Assembly: GCA_001940925.1 (NCBI GenBank)
Contig: MSGZ01000024.1
Location: forward strand, 280,779 to 344,778
Source of the DNA: Ruminococcus sp. Phil11
GTDB lineage: Bacteria > Bacillota > Clostridia > Oscillospirales > Ruminococcaceae
Direction: 5' to 3'
DNA: 64,000 bases
This document shows, in pieces, positions 49,225 to 57,894 of this stretch. The notes beneath the pieces are model-generated. The model did not search any database. It worked only from the letters and a program-made list of their open reading frames with translations, and had not been told where the DNA came from. Numbering within the stretch: position 1 is the stretch's first letter; the number at the start of each line of letters is the position of its first letter. The translations under genes and the position numbers were made by a program.

Positions 49225-49319
49225 GAAGCCGCTCTGCGGCGTGCAGTTCAGACTGTTGGGAGCGTCCGGCTAACCGCCCCCGGAGGGAATCGCCAGCGCG
49301 GGCTCCGCGCCGCTTGCAT
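49225..49319 (+). repeat. GC-rich promoter-upstream element, copy 2
   Basis: GAAGCCGC-TCT-GCGGCGTG hairpin, a GGCTAACCG and CCCGGAGGGAATCG block, CAGCGCGGGCTCC, ending in the -35 of the second sigma factor promoter. Related to 22748-22841. Confidence 0.55.
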
Positions 49320-49342
49320 TATCCATTTAATTTTGTTATAAT
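49314..49342 (+). promoter_or_regulatory. Promoter of the second sigma factor operon
   Basis: TTGCAT at 49314-49319, a 17-nt spacer and TATAAT at 49337-49342. Confidence 0.8.
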
Positions 49343-49398
49343 ACCTGTAAGGTTTGGCACACGGTTTCTGTCATATAGGGTGAAAGGGGGCGGACAGC

Positions 49399-49956
49399 AT
49401 GAAGGACAGCGAGATCATTCGCGGATTAGAGCAGCGGGAGGAATCCGCGCTCCGCGGGATCACAGCGTCATACGGCAGTCTCGGCAGGCAGATCGCCATG
49501 CGGATTTTAGGCAGCGCAGAGGATACCGAGGAATGCCTGAACGACGCGCTGCTGCGGCTTTGGAACAGCATTCCGCCTGCAAAGCCGAAATATCTGAAAG
49601 CATACTATTCTGCGGTCGTCCGGAACACCGCGCTTAACCGCTATACCTACGACAGAGCGGAAAAGCGCGGCGCGGCAGAGGTGTCCCTCGTGCTGGACGA
49701 GCTGGCCGAGGTGCTCGCGGACGGGCAGGATGTGCAGGCGCAGGCGGAGGCCTCGCTGCTGGAAGAAAGCATCCGGCATTTTCTCCGGAAGCAGAATCCG
49801 ATGCAGCAGAACATTTTTATGCAGCGGTACTTTTATATGATGACGGGTCCGGAGATCGCAGCGGGGCTCGGCATCACCGAAAACCGCGTCACGGTGACGC
49901 TGCACCGGATGCGGCAGAAGCTGCGGGAGCATCTGAAAAAGGAGGCGTTCTTATGA
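49399..49956 (+). CDS. ECF-type sigma factor
   Basis: 185 residues. Region 2: RQIAMRILGSAEDTEECLNDAL and KAYYSAVVRNTALNRY (quoted in parts); region 4: MQQNIFMQRYFYMMTGPEIA and LGITENRVTVTLHRMRQKL. This matches the Firmicute ECF group in which the next gene is a membrane regulator. It overlaps that gene by 4 nt. RBS GAAAGGGGG. Confidence 0.88.
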   Translation: MKDSEIIRGLEQREESALRGITASYGSLGRQIAMRILGSAEDTEECLNDALLRLWNSIPPAKPKYLKAYYSAVVRNTALNRYTYDRAEKRGAAEVSLVLDELAEVLADGQDVQAQAEASLLEESIRHFLRKQNPMQQNIFMQRYFYMMTGPEIAAGLGITENRVTVTLHRMRQKLREHLKKEAFL

Positions 49957-52001
49957 AACTGACGGAAATGCAGCTCTTGCAGGCGATCGGTCAGGCAGAC
50001 GAGAAAACGGTCAACAGAACGGCACCTCGTCAGCCCGAAGAAACGGGCAGGCTCCCGATCCGCATCCGCCGCAGGGCACTGGAAATGATCGCGGTCTGTG
50101 CGGCACTCTGCATTTTTGTCGGCGGCGGGTTCCTGATCCGGAACCTGTACCGCGCACAGAATCCGGTGATGCCGTACTCGGACGAGGAAACGGCTGCGCT
50201 GGAGGTGCTCGAACGGTTCTTTGCAGCCTGCAAAAAGGGCGATCAGCAAAAAATGCGGGAGCTTTCGCTGATGGAGACCGTCTGCGATGTGATCTATGAA
50301 AATGATCCGGAGCAGATCGAATCGACGGTGCAGGAGTATCTGGATGCGTTCACCTGTGTCTCCGACTATCAGATCGTTTCTATCCGTGATGCGACAGATT
50401 CACTCGACTGCGCAAGAATCATTGAAAATGAGCTGTGCGAGTATTATGCCTATCTGTTTGAAGAAAAGGGAAAACATGCAGAAGCTGAAAAAATGCGCGG
50501 CATGACGCCCGCAAAGGATTATTACAGCCGCGCAGACCGCTTGCTTGCCGTTACGGTCAGGATCTCCGGCACGGATCCGGAGGGTAATTCTTTCCCGGAG
50601 GAGGACGGGGAACTGCAGGTCATCCGCTATGACGGAAAATGGTATGTGCAGCCGATCGAGACGATTATACCGTATATGGACGAAGAAAAAAGGCAGAAGC
50701 TGAATGAATACCGTGCCAATGACCCGAATTATCACGGGGATGCGGAGCTGACCGTTCCGGCGGAGGATGCAGGCGATGAGAATCTGACGCCGGAGGACAG
50801 GGAAGCCAAAGCAGCGATCACCGCGTTTCTGGATCTTTGCATGACCGGTGATGCCGATGCGATCCGGAAGGGCTGCCTGCTGGATCGGCAGCTGTCGCTG
50901 ATGCGTCCGGACGGCACGGATCAAACCGGACTGCAGGTGCTCTGGGATGAAATATCGGAGGCGGAATGGGAGCAGCGCATGATGAACGGCATTCTCTATT
51001 ACATGTATCAGGCTGAATATCAGGCTGAATTGGCGGATGCAGAGGGAATCCTGGACAGAGCGCTTGCAGAAGCCGCGGCCGCTGCCTATTATGATGCGTG
51101 GCGGCTGGAACGGGCGCGGAAGCACGCCGAAGCTATGGAACGGCTTTCCGATGACCCGCTGACGTTCTTCCTGCGGGAGTTCGACAGCGCGCGATATGCC
51201 GTTGTCAACGTGCAGACGATGATTTCCGGAAAGCCGAAGATGTTTGCGGTGCAGATCGTTGCCGGTCATGATCAGGACGGCTGGCAGGTCATGCCCTGTC
51301 TGCTGCGGCGGACGGACACGGAAAATCTGAGCGATGAGGAACGCGCCGAACTGGATACGTTTATCCGCAGCGTGAAGAATCTGCCGGAGAACGACCTGCC
51401 CGAATACGAGAACAATGCAAAATGGAAAACATGGAGCACGGCCGATACCAAGAAGGCAGAGCAGCAGTTCAGCGGCGGAGAGATACGGGCGGGAATGCCG
51501 GTCATCGAACTGACCGAAGCAAAGCTGCCGCCTGCGGGCGGGATCGCACTGAGCCTGCTGGTCGGTCCGGAATATGCCGTGCCGTATACCGTGTCCTTTG
51601 ACTTCCGGATGCCGGATGCATCGCCGGGCGTCCTCAATTTCGTGACCTGTTACGGCGCAAATACCGTGCCGGACGACGAGCCCTACGGCGAGCAGCGGTA
51701 CTGGTACAAGCTGCAGCCGAACGGCATGATTTCCTATGAGACATCCTTCGGGCACGGCTCCGAGGAGTTCCGCGGCTTTCTGGAGAAGAATGCATCAGAG
51801 CAGTGCTTTGATCCGAAGAAGTGGAATACAATGTCGCTGAAAACGACCGAAACCGGCACGGAGGTCTTTATCAACGGCGTGTTCGCCGCATCGCTGCCCG
51901 ACCCGAACGGAATGCGCAGCGACCTGACCGGTCGGCTGGCACTGGACGGCGCAAAGGGTATGATGCTCCGGCATTTTGTGTTTGAGGACGGGATTTCATA
52001 A
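49953..52001 (+). CDS. Membrane partner of the sigma factor with C-terminal jelly-roll-like domain
   Basis: 682 residues. A ~43-residue cytoplasmic N-terminus, one membrane helix (~45-63; MIAVCAALCIFVGGGFL), then two related alpha+beta regions (~80-260 and ~285-480) that resemble NTF2-like/DUF sensor repeats (ERFFAACKKGDQQKMRELS against TAFLDLCMTGDADAIRKGC). The C-terminal ~175 residues look like a LamG/concanavalin-type jelly roll (VSFDFRMPDASPG, WYKLQPNGMISYE, WNTMSLKTTETGTEVFING). A sigma/membrane-sensor pair with a lectin-like end recalls carbohydrate-sensing RsgI systems; this is inference. Confidence 0.7.
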   Translation: MKLTEMQLLQAIGQADEKTVNRTAPRQPEETGRLPIRIRRRALEMIAVCAALCIFVGGGFLIRNLYRAQNPVMPYSDEETAALEVLERFFAACKKGDQQKMRELSLMETVCDVIYENDPEQIESTVQEYLDAFTCVSDYQIVSIRDATDSLDCARIIENELCEYYAYLFEEKGKHAEAEKMRGMTPAKDYYSRADRLLAVTVRISGTDPEGNSFPEEDGELQVIRYDGKWYVQPIETIIPYMDEEKRQKLNEYRANDPNYHGDAELTVPAEDAGDENLTPEDREAKAAITAFLDLCMTGDADAIRKGCLLDRQLSLMRPDGTDQTGLQVLWDEISEAEWEQRMMNGILYYMYQAEYQAELADAEGILDRALAEAAAAAYYDAWRLERARKHAEAMERLSDDPLTFFLREFDSARYAVVNVQTMISGKPKMFAVQIVAGHDQDGWQVMPCLLRRTDTENLSDEERAELDTFIRSVKNLPENDLPEYENNAKWKTWSTADTKKAEQQFSGGEIRAGMPVIELTEAKLPPAGGIALSLLVGPEYAVPYTVSFDFRMPDASPGVLNFVTCYGANTVPDDEPYGEQRYWYKLQPNGMISYETSFGHGSEEFRGFLEKNASEQCFDPKKWNTMSLKTTETGTEVFINGVFAASLPDPNGMRSDLTGRLALDGAKGMMLRHFVFEDGIS

Positions 52002-52009
52002 CATAAAAA

Positions 52010-52048
52010 CCCGGACAGCAGGAGATAGCTTCTGCTGTCCGTTTTTTC
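52010..52048 (+). terminator. Terminator of the second sigma operon
   Basis: GGACAGCAG and CTGCTGTCC stem, then GTTTTTT. Confidence 0.88.
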
Positions 52049-52065
52049 TGCAACAAATTTCAGAT

Positions 52066-52101
52066 TTTGGCTTGACAAAGCCAAAAAATCCTTGTTATAC
52101 T
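52066..52101 (+). promoter_or_regulatory. Promoter with a palindrome over the -35
   Basis: TTGACA at 52072-52077, an 18-nt spacer and TATACT at 52096-52101. TTTTGGCTT-GACA-AAGCCAAAA (52066-52087) is a perfect 9-bp dyad centred on the -35, an operator-like layout. The gene it serves is broken. Confidence 0.6.
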
Positions 52102-52242
52102 AATTACATAAACGATGTATGAATCCCGCTTCATCACCGCAGAAATGGTTTGTGCGAGTAATCCGCCGGGGATCATTCAGGACATCAGTGTGCATCTGCT
52201 TCGGAAGGCCGGAAAGCTCGTGAGAACGGAAAGGACGTCCCG

Positions 52243-52620
52243 ATGAAACAACTGATTGCGATGCTTGACGCAGAAACCATGCTTCTTTGTACGGCCTGCG
52301 GACAGAATGAGGCTGCATTTGAAACGAAAGAGCCGCAGACACTGAGAGCCGCGGTGACGGTACCGGCGGCGGAATCCTGCGGAACGAAATATACGCTTGC
52401 CCAGCTGATGGATTACGCGCTGCGCTATTCTGACAACACGGCATACTATATGCTGGTCACGAAGTTCGGGGCAAAGGGCTTCAATCAGATGGTCAGGGAC
52501 TGGGGCTATCAGAATATCAGCATTTCCGTTTCCTCGCGGTTTCCGGCGCTGACGGCGGCGTTCATGACCGATGCGATGCGGCGGATGTATGCGCAGCGCA
52601 ATGCGGGTGAATGCTGGGCG
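52243..52620 (+). pseudogene. Serine hydrolase (class A beta-lactamase-like) remnant
   Basis: The frame runs from a leader-like start (MLLCTACGQNEA) into YTLAQLMDYALRYSDNTAYYML, whose SDN triad and following VRDWGYQ belong to the class A beta-lactamase/PBP fold. The SxxK-bearing N-terminal part is deleted between ~52310 and ~52375, and the C-terminal KTG part is lost at ~52610, where unrelated minus-strand coding sequence begins. Not functional. Confidence 0.7.
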
Positions 52621-52670
52621 ATCTTCTTTTCGAGCTTTGCCAGCTTGTCAGCGATAGAAGTTGCAGCCAT
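52587..52670 (-). pseudogene. 5' fragment of an unidentified small gene
   Basis: From ATG 52670 (after GGTGGTGATG) it reads MAATSIADKLAKLEKKIA, then runs into the serine hydrolase remnant. Helical, charged N-terminus of a gene I cannot name; the junction near 52610 marks a rearrangement. Confidence 0.35.
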
Positions 52671-52839
52671 ATCATCACCACCATTCTGAAATTTTAGTCG
52701 AGCCGAATACTCAGCCCCACACTAAAATTATAGCGCACTTTCGGGGTGAAAGTCTATTCGCAGTGCGCATGAAGTTGAGTGCGCCATAAAACTTTTCTTA
52801 TCGTGAAAATGTTATGGGGAATTCCTGATTCCGCAAAAC

Positions 52840-53007
52840 TCAAAACGCTTCAGCGATTCTGAGGAAAGTACAAATCCAGCCGTTAGAGTGACCGAGCGCA
52901 AGTCGTAATTTACGTGCGTGATCAGTCAGATGACCTGCGAGCAGAATCAGATTGTCGATCACTGTCCGGATTCTTCTGCGCTTGATCGTGCTGTGACGGA
53001 CGGGCAT
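52840..53007 (-). pseudogene. Transposase C-terminal fragment, IS1380-like
   Basis: 55 codons from ATG 53007 to TGA 52842: RRRIRTVIDNLILLAGHLTD, HARKLRLALGHSNGW and CTFLRIAEAF, in order. The NLILLAGHLTDHARKLRL pattern matches the C-terminus of IS1380-type transposases. The rest of the gene is missing. Confidence 0.5.
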
Positions 53008-53008
53008 A

Positions 53009-53203
53009 TCATTGCCTTTGCCTGATGAATCGGAGAAACTGTTCCCGAACCTTCTTCAATCGGTAGTAATAGGTATTGAGATTGATGCCGTTTTCAGCCC
53101 GCCATTGCGGGACGGTCAGACCGCTTGTCTGCTTCGCCTCTACTTGCGCTGACCATTCCCGCAGGCGCACTTCCTGCTTGACTGCTGTTGTTTCTGTTAC
53201 CAT
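53009..53203 (-). pseudogene. IS66-family accessory protein TnpA, truncated
   Basis: 64 codons. RLREWSAQVEAKQTSGLTVP, WRAENGINLNTYYYRLKKVRE match the helix-turn-helix start of IS66 TnpA (normally ~100 residues or more). Perfect AGGAGGAA RBS. The C-terminal half is gone, replaced by the IS1380-like fragment. Confidence 0.75.
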
Positions 53204-53227
53204 ATCTGTTCCTCCTGTGTTTGATTG

Positions 53228-53259
53228 AGTCCAATTTACTCCATGGACTAAATTGGACT
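53228..53259. repeat. Inverted repeat upstream of the TnpA remnant
   Basis: AGTCCAATTTA and TAAATTGGACT, perfect 11-bp arms around CTCCATGGAC; possibly an operator or an element end. Confidence 0.5.
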
Positions 53260-53271
53260 GTCCAGATTACT

Positions 53272-53394
53272 TCATGGAGCTGCTTGGAGTTTATAATACC
53301 ATTTTGGACACCGGAGGTCTAGGCGCGGATGGTTTTTACGGTTACGAACATTCTGCTTTACTGCTGTGAGCGCTGTTGTAGTTTCTGATTGCAT
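53272..53394 (-). pseudogene. Second truncated IS66 TnpA start
   Basis: From ATG 53394 (after AGAGGAA): MQSETTTALTAVKQNVR resembles the MVTETTAVKQEVR start of the adjoining remnant, then diverges and stops at 53272. It shows repeated insertion or duplication. From 53395 to 53872 I find no convincing gene. Confidence 0.5.
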
Positions 53395-53872
53395 ACCGAT
53401 TCCTCTTTGTGTCAGTCTGAATGTAACAACGTCAAATAAAATACGATTCTTGATACAAGAAGGATTGCCGTACGATAGCGAATATCGCCGTGAAGAAGGT
53501 ATTCGTGAAAATATAATTATTTCTTCGTATATATTGACTTCTCACGGTTCGCATGATATACTGAAATAAATTGCAAATCCGGTTTCCGGAATGCAGTTTC
53601 AAGAGCCGGGACCGCAGTTGCATCAATGTCAGGGAGCGCGGCGGATCACCGGACATACACAGGGCAGGAGCCGGACTGGGGGAAGCCGGTTTCAATCCGC
53701 ATGAAAGGAGGTTTTTTCATTCCGGCTGTCAGCGCAATCAAGTTCAGCCTGTGATGTTCTGCGCGTGACGGTCAGCAGGGGAGCGTGATAGCATCAAATA
53801 AATACAGAAAAAATCTGAATGCAGTATTCTGTTTATGCAAATGCTTATCATTAACGAAGGGATTGAATATTT

Positions 53873-56800
53873 GTGGGTAATATCATCAAAAGGACGGTTT
53901 CCGTTCTGACGGCCGTATTCACGGCTGCGATCGGGACCGTATCTTCTTTTTCTGCGCTTGCCGCACATGCATCGACAGGCAATCAGGCGGCTGATTATGT
54001 CTATGACGGCTATTCCGTTGCATACCGGATCGCGGATTCGTGGGGCATCACCGACCGCGTGACCGTAACGCTGTCGAACACCGGAAGCGATACGCTGGAA
54101 AACTGGATGCTCTATTTTAATCCGAACGGCGAGGCTTACGGATTCAACGGAATCCGGGAGGATTACACGGCAACAGAGATCCGCTTTTTCCGCAATGCAG
54201 GCTATAATGACAGCCTTGCACCGGGTGAATCTGCGACGTTTGAATATCTGGTGAACGACTGCGAAGCCGTACCGGAGCAGTTCGCGCTTTGTCAGACCAG
54301 AGCGGAAAAGACCGGCGGCTTTGATGCCTCGCTGATCTCATACAGCGCGTGGGGCAGTCAGTTCAACGGCATGATTTCGCTTCACAATCAGACGAGTCAG
54401 CCGATCTCCGCATGGGAGCTGACGTTTGATACAAACTTTACGATCACTGCGATACCGAACAGCTGGGCGGCAGATTGCACGCCGCTCGGCGACGGACAGT
54501 ACCGGATGAAGGGCGTTTATAACGACGTCATTGAACCGAACGGGACTGTCACCATCGGATTCATCGGTGAGGTCAACGGCACGCCGGAGCTCGGGGAATA
54601 CAGCCTGACCGAGGTCATTCCGGATGAGCACTATTTGAATGAGCTGGTGCTCGGTCATCATTACAGCATCTCCGATCTGCGGGATATGAATGCGGATTCG
54701 GCTTATCCGCTGGAGATCACTCAGAACGATGACGGCACCGTGTCGATGATCGACGGCAAATTCAGCGAAGTCCTTGTCACAGACGAGCATTCTGCACGGG
54801 ATGCGCTTTCCGGTATCCGGGAACTGCTCGGGATCTGTGATCTGAGCGCAGACCTTGTTCTGGATTCTGTTTATGAGGATCACGAGGGCGATTTCAAGTC
54901 CTATTTCTTCAGTCAGGTCTATCACGGCATTCCGGTTTACGGAAAATCCGTGACCGTGGTTGCAGGACGCGGCGGCAATACGCTTTCCGTGGACAGTAAT
55001 TATACGCCGGTCAGCGGATTGAGCCTGACGCCTGTTTATTCCGCAGAAGCGGCTGCCGCGCAGTTCGGTGCACAGGATGTCAGTCTTTGTGTGTATGCGG
55101 ACGGTCAGGTGCCTGTGCTTGCCTATCGCATGAACGCAGGTGCGGAATGCATCATTGCTTCGGCAGATGATCTGTCCGTTCTGGATCAGTTTGCGCTGCA
55201 CAATGCGCTGAACGGCACGAATTCACCGTATGACGATGATTTCACCAATCCGGACGGAAGCTATTTCCACCGCAATGCAGCAGCTTGCACCGCGACCCTC
55301 ACCGGCGAAGCAGATGCACTGGCACTTGTACTTTCGCAGAATCTCGCAGTCGATTTCAGCGGCGCAGCTCCGTTGAATACGCTTTCTGCTGCGAACCTCC
55401 AGGAAACGGTTTATCAGATCGGGTTCCATTTTGACCAGCTTTACAACAGCGTTCCCGTGTTCGGCAGAGAGGTTCTGGTCGCTGCAGTCAAGCACAACGG
55501 AAAGCTCTATACCTTTGAATCCAATGTGGTGCCGATTCCGGACGGTTTTTCGACGATACCTTCTGCGGCACTGGAAGCACGCAGAAACACCGTGAACGGA
55601 ACTGCACGCCTTGTCATTTATACATGGGATGCGAATGAACAGGATGCGGCTCCGCGGCTTGCGTATATCGTCACGGATGAGGCAGCGAAACAGACGCATA
55701 TCGTTTTTGAAGACGAAGTATGGGACCGTGATCTCGGAAAGGGATTGGACGAGGGAGGCTATGAGAATATCGGCACGCATGAAGCGCAGGCGTTCCAGGC
55801 TCGTCCGATGCGGCTGCACTATTTCCCTGTTACAAAGGTGAATGAAGCTTCTTCTAATTCTGCCTATAAGCTTTCTGTTCTGAAAAGTGACATCGGCATT
55901 GACGATGAAGAGAATCTGAAAATCGAAATGCGTCAGTGCCAGCCGAATCCCCTTGCAGACCCCGTTATCACGACGGAAACGGTCGATACGGATCCGGCAA
56001 GCGCGGACCGCACGTATTTCTACGCGCCCGGTGCTGTTTCTGCATATCTCAATCTGATCCGCGTCAGCAAGTGGTATGCAAATGAATCCGGACTGAACAG
56101 AAAGACCTACTCCGTCTATGATCATGATGACCTGAATATTGAGAAGGGCGATATCGTCTGCGGTGTCGATGCAGTGTATAACCACGATAATGCTTATTCC
56201 AATAAGAACTACGCATTTATCTGTGCAAAATATACCGGCGCATATACGATGGGCTGTGATATTTCTGTCATTACGCATGAGTTTACGCACGGCGTGTTCG
56301 GCTCGTTCGGTACTCCGGAGATATATAATGAGGTCGCGGGCGGTATCAATGAAGGCTATGCGGATACCTTCAGCGCATTTCTGACAAAGGAATGGGCTCC
56401 CGGCGGTGCAGCACGCGGTCCGGTCACTGTGGAAGGCGAGGCTGACAGATACCGGAATGCAGCGAATGAACTGAATTACTATCATAATCTTGACAATCCG
56501 TACATCGGAGACAAATATCAGTTGATCCCGTATGTGATCCGTCCTGCCTATATTCTGGAGCATCAGGGTGAAATCTCCGGTCAGCGGCTTTACAATCTCT
56601 ATTACAATTCCATGGCAATGGGCAGATATGCGGGCGGTTTCTCCAATCTCAATTCCTTCCGCAGTCACATTATGCGTGCCGCAAAGGCAAAGAATTACAC
56701 GCCGGAAGAGCTGTCAGCGGTCTCGGCGGCATTTGAACGCGCATGGGGCACTGTTTCCGAACGTTATAATCTGACTGTTCATGCCGTGGATTATTCGACA

Positions 56801-57820
56801 AATACGCCGATCCCTGCAGCGGATATCACGGTGAAGCTCGGCGATTACGGCTGTTCGCAGGCTTCTGCGGTGTCGCTGGCTTCCCTCGGCGGAGCCATCA
56901 AGCCAGGTTATTATGACATGATCGTCACGGCTCCCGGCTACAAAGGATTCCGCCAGAATTTCTACATGGGATACAATGCGACGGAAGTTGCTGTCAGCCT
57001 TGTTTCCGAAACAACAGGAACCGGCGAGATCACGGTCTGTGCACATGATTTCGTCAACTCGCTTCCGGTTGACTGCGAGGTCGAACTGACCGCAATCGGG
57101 GCGGACGGAAGACATGTTTACGGGACCTATCAGACCGGTGCAGCAGTCGGCGCAGAAACCGGTTATACGCTGCCTGTCACTGTTCCGGCAGGCTATTATA
57201 CGATCTCGGTCAAAGGCGCAGCAGATTATTTTGTCAAGGGTGTCACCGTGACGGCAAACGAGAGCCAGACAGTTCCGATCCACTATTACGATCTGAATGT
57301 CGATCCGAATGAACACACGCAGGTATTCCGCATCACGACCAAGGAAATGCGGGAATACGTGAGCGATCCTGCTTATCCGGATTATCCGAATAACTTTACG
57401 CTCGGCCTGCCGGATATTGACCATACGACCGATCAGAACGGCGAGACCGTCTCAAGGATCGGCACATGGCACACGCAGTTCGGCAAAACCCTGATGGTGT
57501 ACCTCTATCAGCGGCCGGATCAGACCTATGATGTGAAATTCACACTGGATGCACAGCAGCGTGCAGCACTGGAAAGCATCGCTGAATATGAGAAAAACGT
57601 GACAACCAGAATGACCTACACACTGGAGATCGAGTCTGTCAATGAGGATTATACGTTGAATCATCCGACGGTTCTCCTGACAGCGGACAAGCTGCTCGCA
57701 GCGTGTACGGCGGAGAATGAGATCACGGTCGGAACCATTGCATGGTCGAATGCGTATAATTCGTACGAATTTACGCCCGCGCCGTTTACGATCGCCCCGA
57801 ATTTCCCGAATAACCCGTAA
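53873..57820 (+). CDS. Large secreted M4-type (thermolysin-like) metallopeptidase with N-terminal cellulose-binding-like modules
   Basis: 1315 residues. Signal peptide ~1-33. Two beta-rich modules (~40-150 and ~155-250) show the CBM2/CBM3-like pattern (VTVTLSNTGSDTLENWMLYF and MISLHNQTSQPISAWELTFD). Then FTP/PepSY-like propeptide regions (~270-620) and the catalytic domain: H802-E803 in ITHEFTHG and the third ligand in GGINEGYADTF. After ~960 come carboxypeptidase-regulatory-like beta domains (LTVHAVDYSTNTPIPAADIT). It starts with GTG at 53873, with AAGGG rather far upstream. It looks intact inside a region of mobile-element debris. The modules suggest attachment to plant fibre; the substrate is unknown. 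Confidence 0.82.
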   Translation: MGNIIKRTVSVLTAVFTAAIGTVSSFSALAAHASTGNQAADYVYDGYSVAYRIADSWGITDRVTVTLSNTGSDTLENWMLYFNPNGEAYGFNGIREDYTATEIRFFRNAGYNDSLAPGESATFEYLVNDCEAVPEQFALCQTRAEKTGGFDASLISYSAWGSQFNGMISLHNQTSQPISAWELTFDTNFTITAIPNSWAADCTPLGDGQYRMKGVYNDVIEPNGTVTIGFIGEVNGTPELGEYSLTEVIPDEHYLNELVLGHHYSISDLRDMNADSAYPLEITQNDDGTVSMIDGKFSEVLVTDEHSARDALSGIRELLGICDLSADLVLDSVYEDHEGDFKSYFFSQVYHGIPVYGKSVTVVAGRGGNTLSVDSNYTPVSGLSLTPVYSAEAAAAQFGAQDVSLCVYADGQVPVLAYRMNAGAECIIASADDLSVLDQFALHNALNGTNSPYDDDFTNPDGSYFHRNAAACTATLTGEADALALVLSQNLAVDFSGAAPLNTLSAANLQETVYQIGFHFDQLYNSVPVFGREVLVAAVKHNGKLYTFESNVVPIPDGFSTIPSAALEARRNTVNGTARLVIYTWDANEQDAAPRLAYIVTDEAAKQTHIVFEDEVWDRDLGKGLDEGGYENIGTHEAQAFQARPMRLHYFPVTKVNEASSNSAYKLSVLKSDIGIDDEENLKIEMRQCQPNPLADPVITTETVDTDPASADRTYFYAPGAVSAYLNLIRVSKWYANESGLNRKTYSVYDHDDLNIEKGDIVCGVDAVYNHDNAYSNKNYAFICAKYTGAYTMGCDISVITHEFTHGVFGSFGTPEIYNEVAGGINEGYADTFSAFLTKEWAPGGAARGPVTVEGEADRYRNAANELNYYHNLDNPYIGDKYQLIPYVIRPAYILEHQGEISGQRLYNLYYNSMAMGRYAGGFSNLNSFRSHIMRAAKAKNYTPEELSAVSAAFERAWGTVSERYNLTVHAVDYSTNTPIPAADITVKLGDYGCSQASAVSLASLGGAIKPGYYDMIVTAPGYKGFRQNFYMGYNATEVAVSLVSETTGTGEITVCAHDFVNSLPVDCEVELTAIGADGRHVYGTYQTGAAVGAETGYTLPVTVPAGYYTISVKGAADYFVKGVTVTANESQTVPIHYYDLNVDPNEHTQVFRITTKEMREYVSDPAYPDYPNNFTLGLPDIDHTTDQNGETVSRIGTWHTQFGKTLMVYLYQRPDQTYDVKFTLDAQQRAALESIAEYEKNVTTRMTYTLEIESVNEDYTLNHPTVLLTADKLLAACTAENEITVGTIAWSNAYNSYEFTPAPFTIAPNFPNNP

Positions 57821-57840
57821 TCCGACAGGTACGGATCCTG

Positions 57841-57873
57841 CCTGAAGCCCCTGCGGACTTCAGGTGGGGCTTC
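57841..57873 (+). other. Two mutually exclusive hairpins between the M4 peptidase and dockerin genes
   Basis: CCTGAAG (57841-57847) pairs with CTTCAGG (57858-57864), while GAAGCCCC (57844-57851) pairs with GGGGCTTC (57866-57873). They cannot form together. No T-run follows; the next gene's RBS is about 10 nt on. Confidence 0.5.
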
Positions 57874-57894
57874 CGCCGGAAAAGGAGTGCTTTT

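Noticed and set aside
52700..52840. Possible tRNA or small RNA in the gap with GTGCGC repeats
   Set aside because: No cloverleaf or anticodon arm could be drawn, only short scattered inverted repeats.
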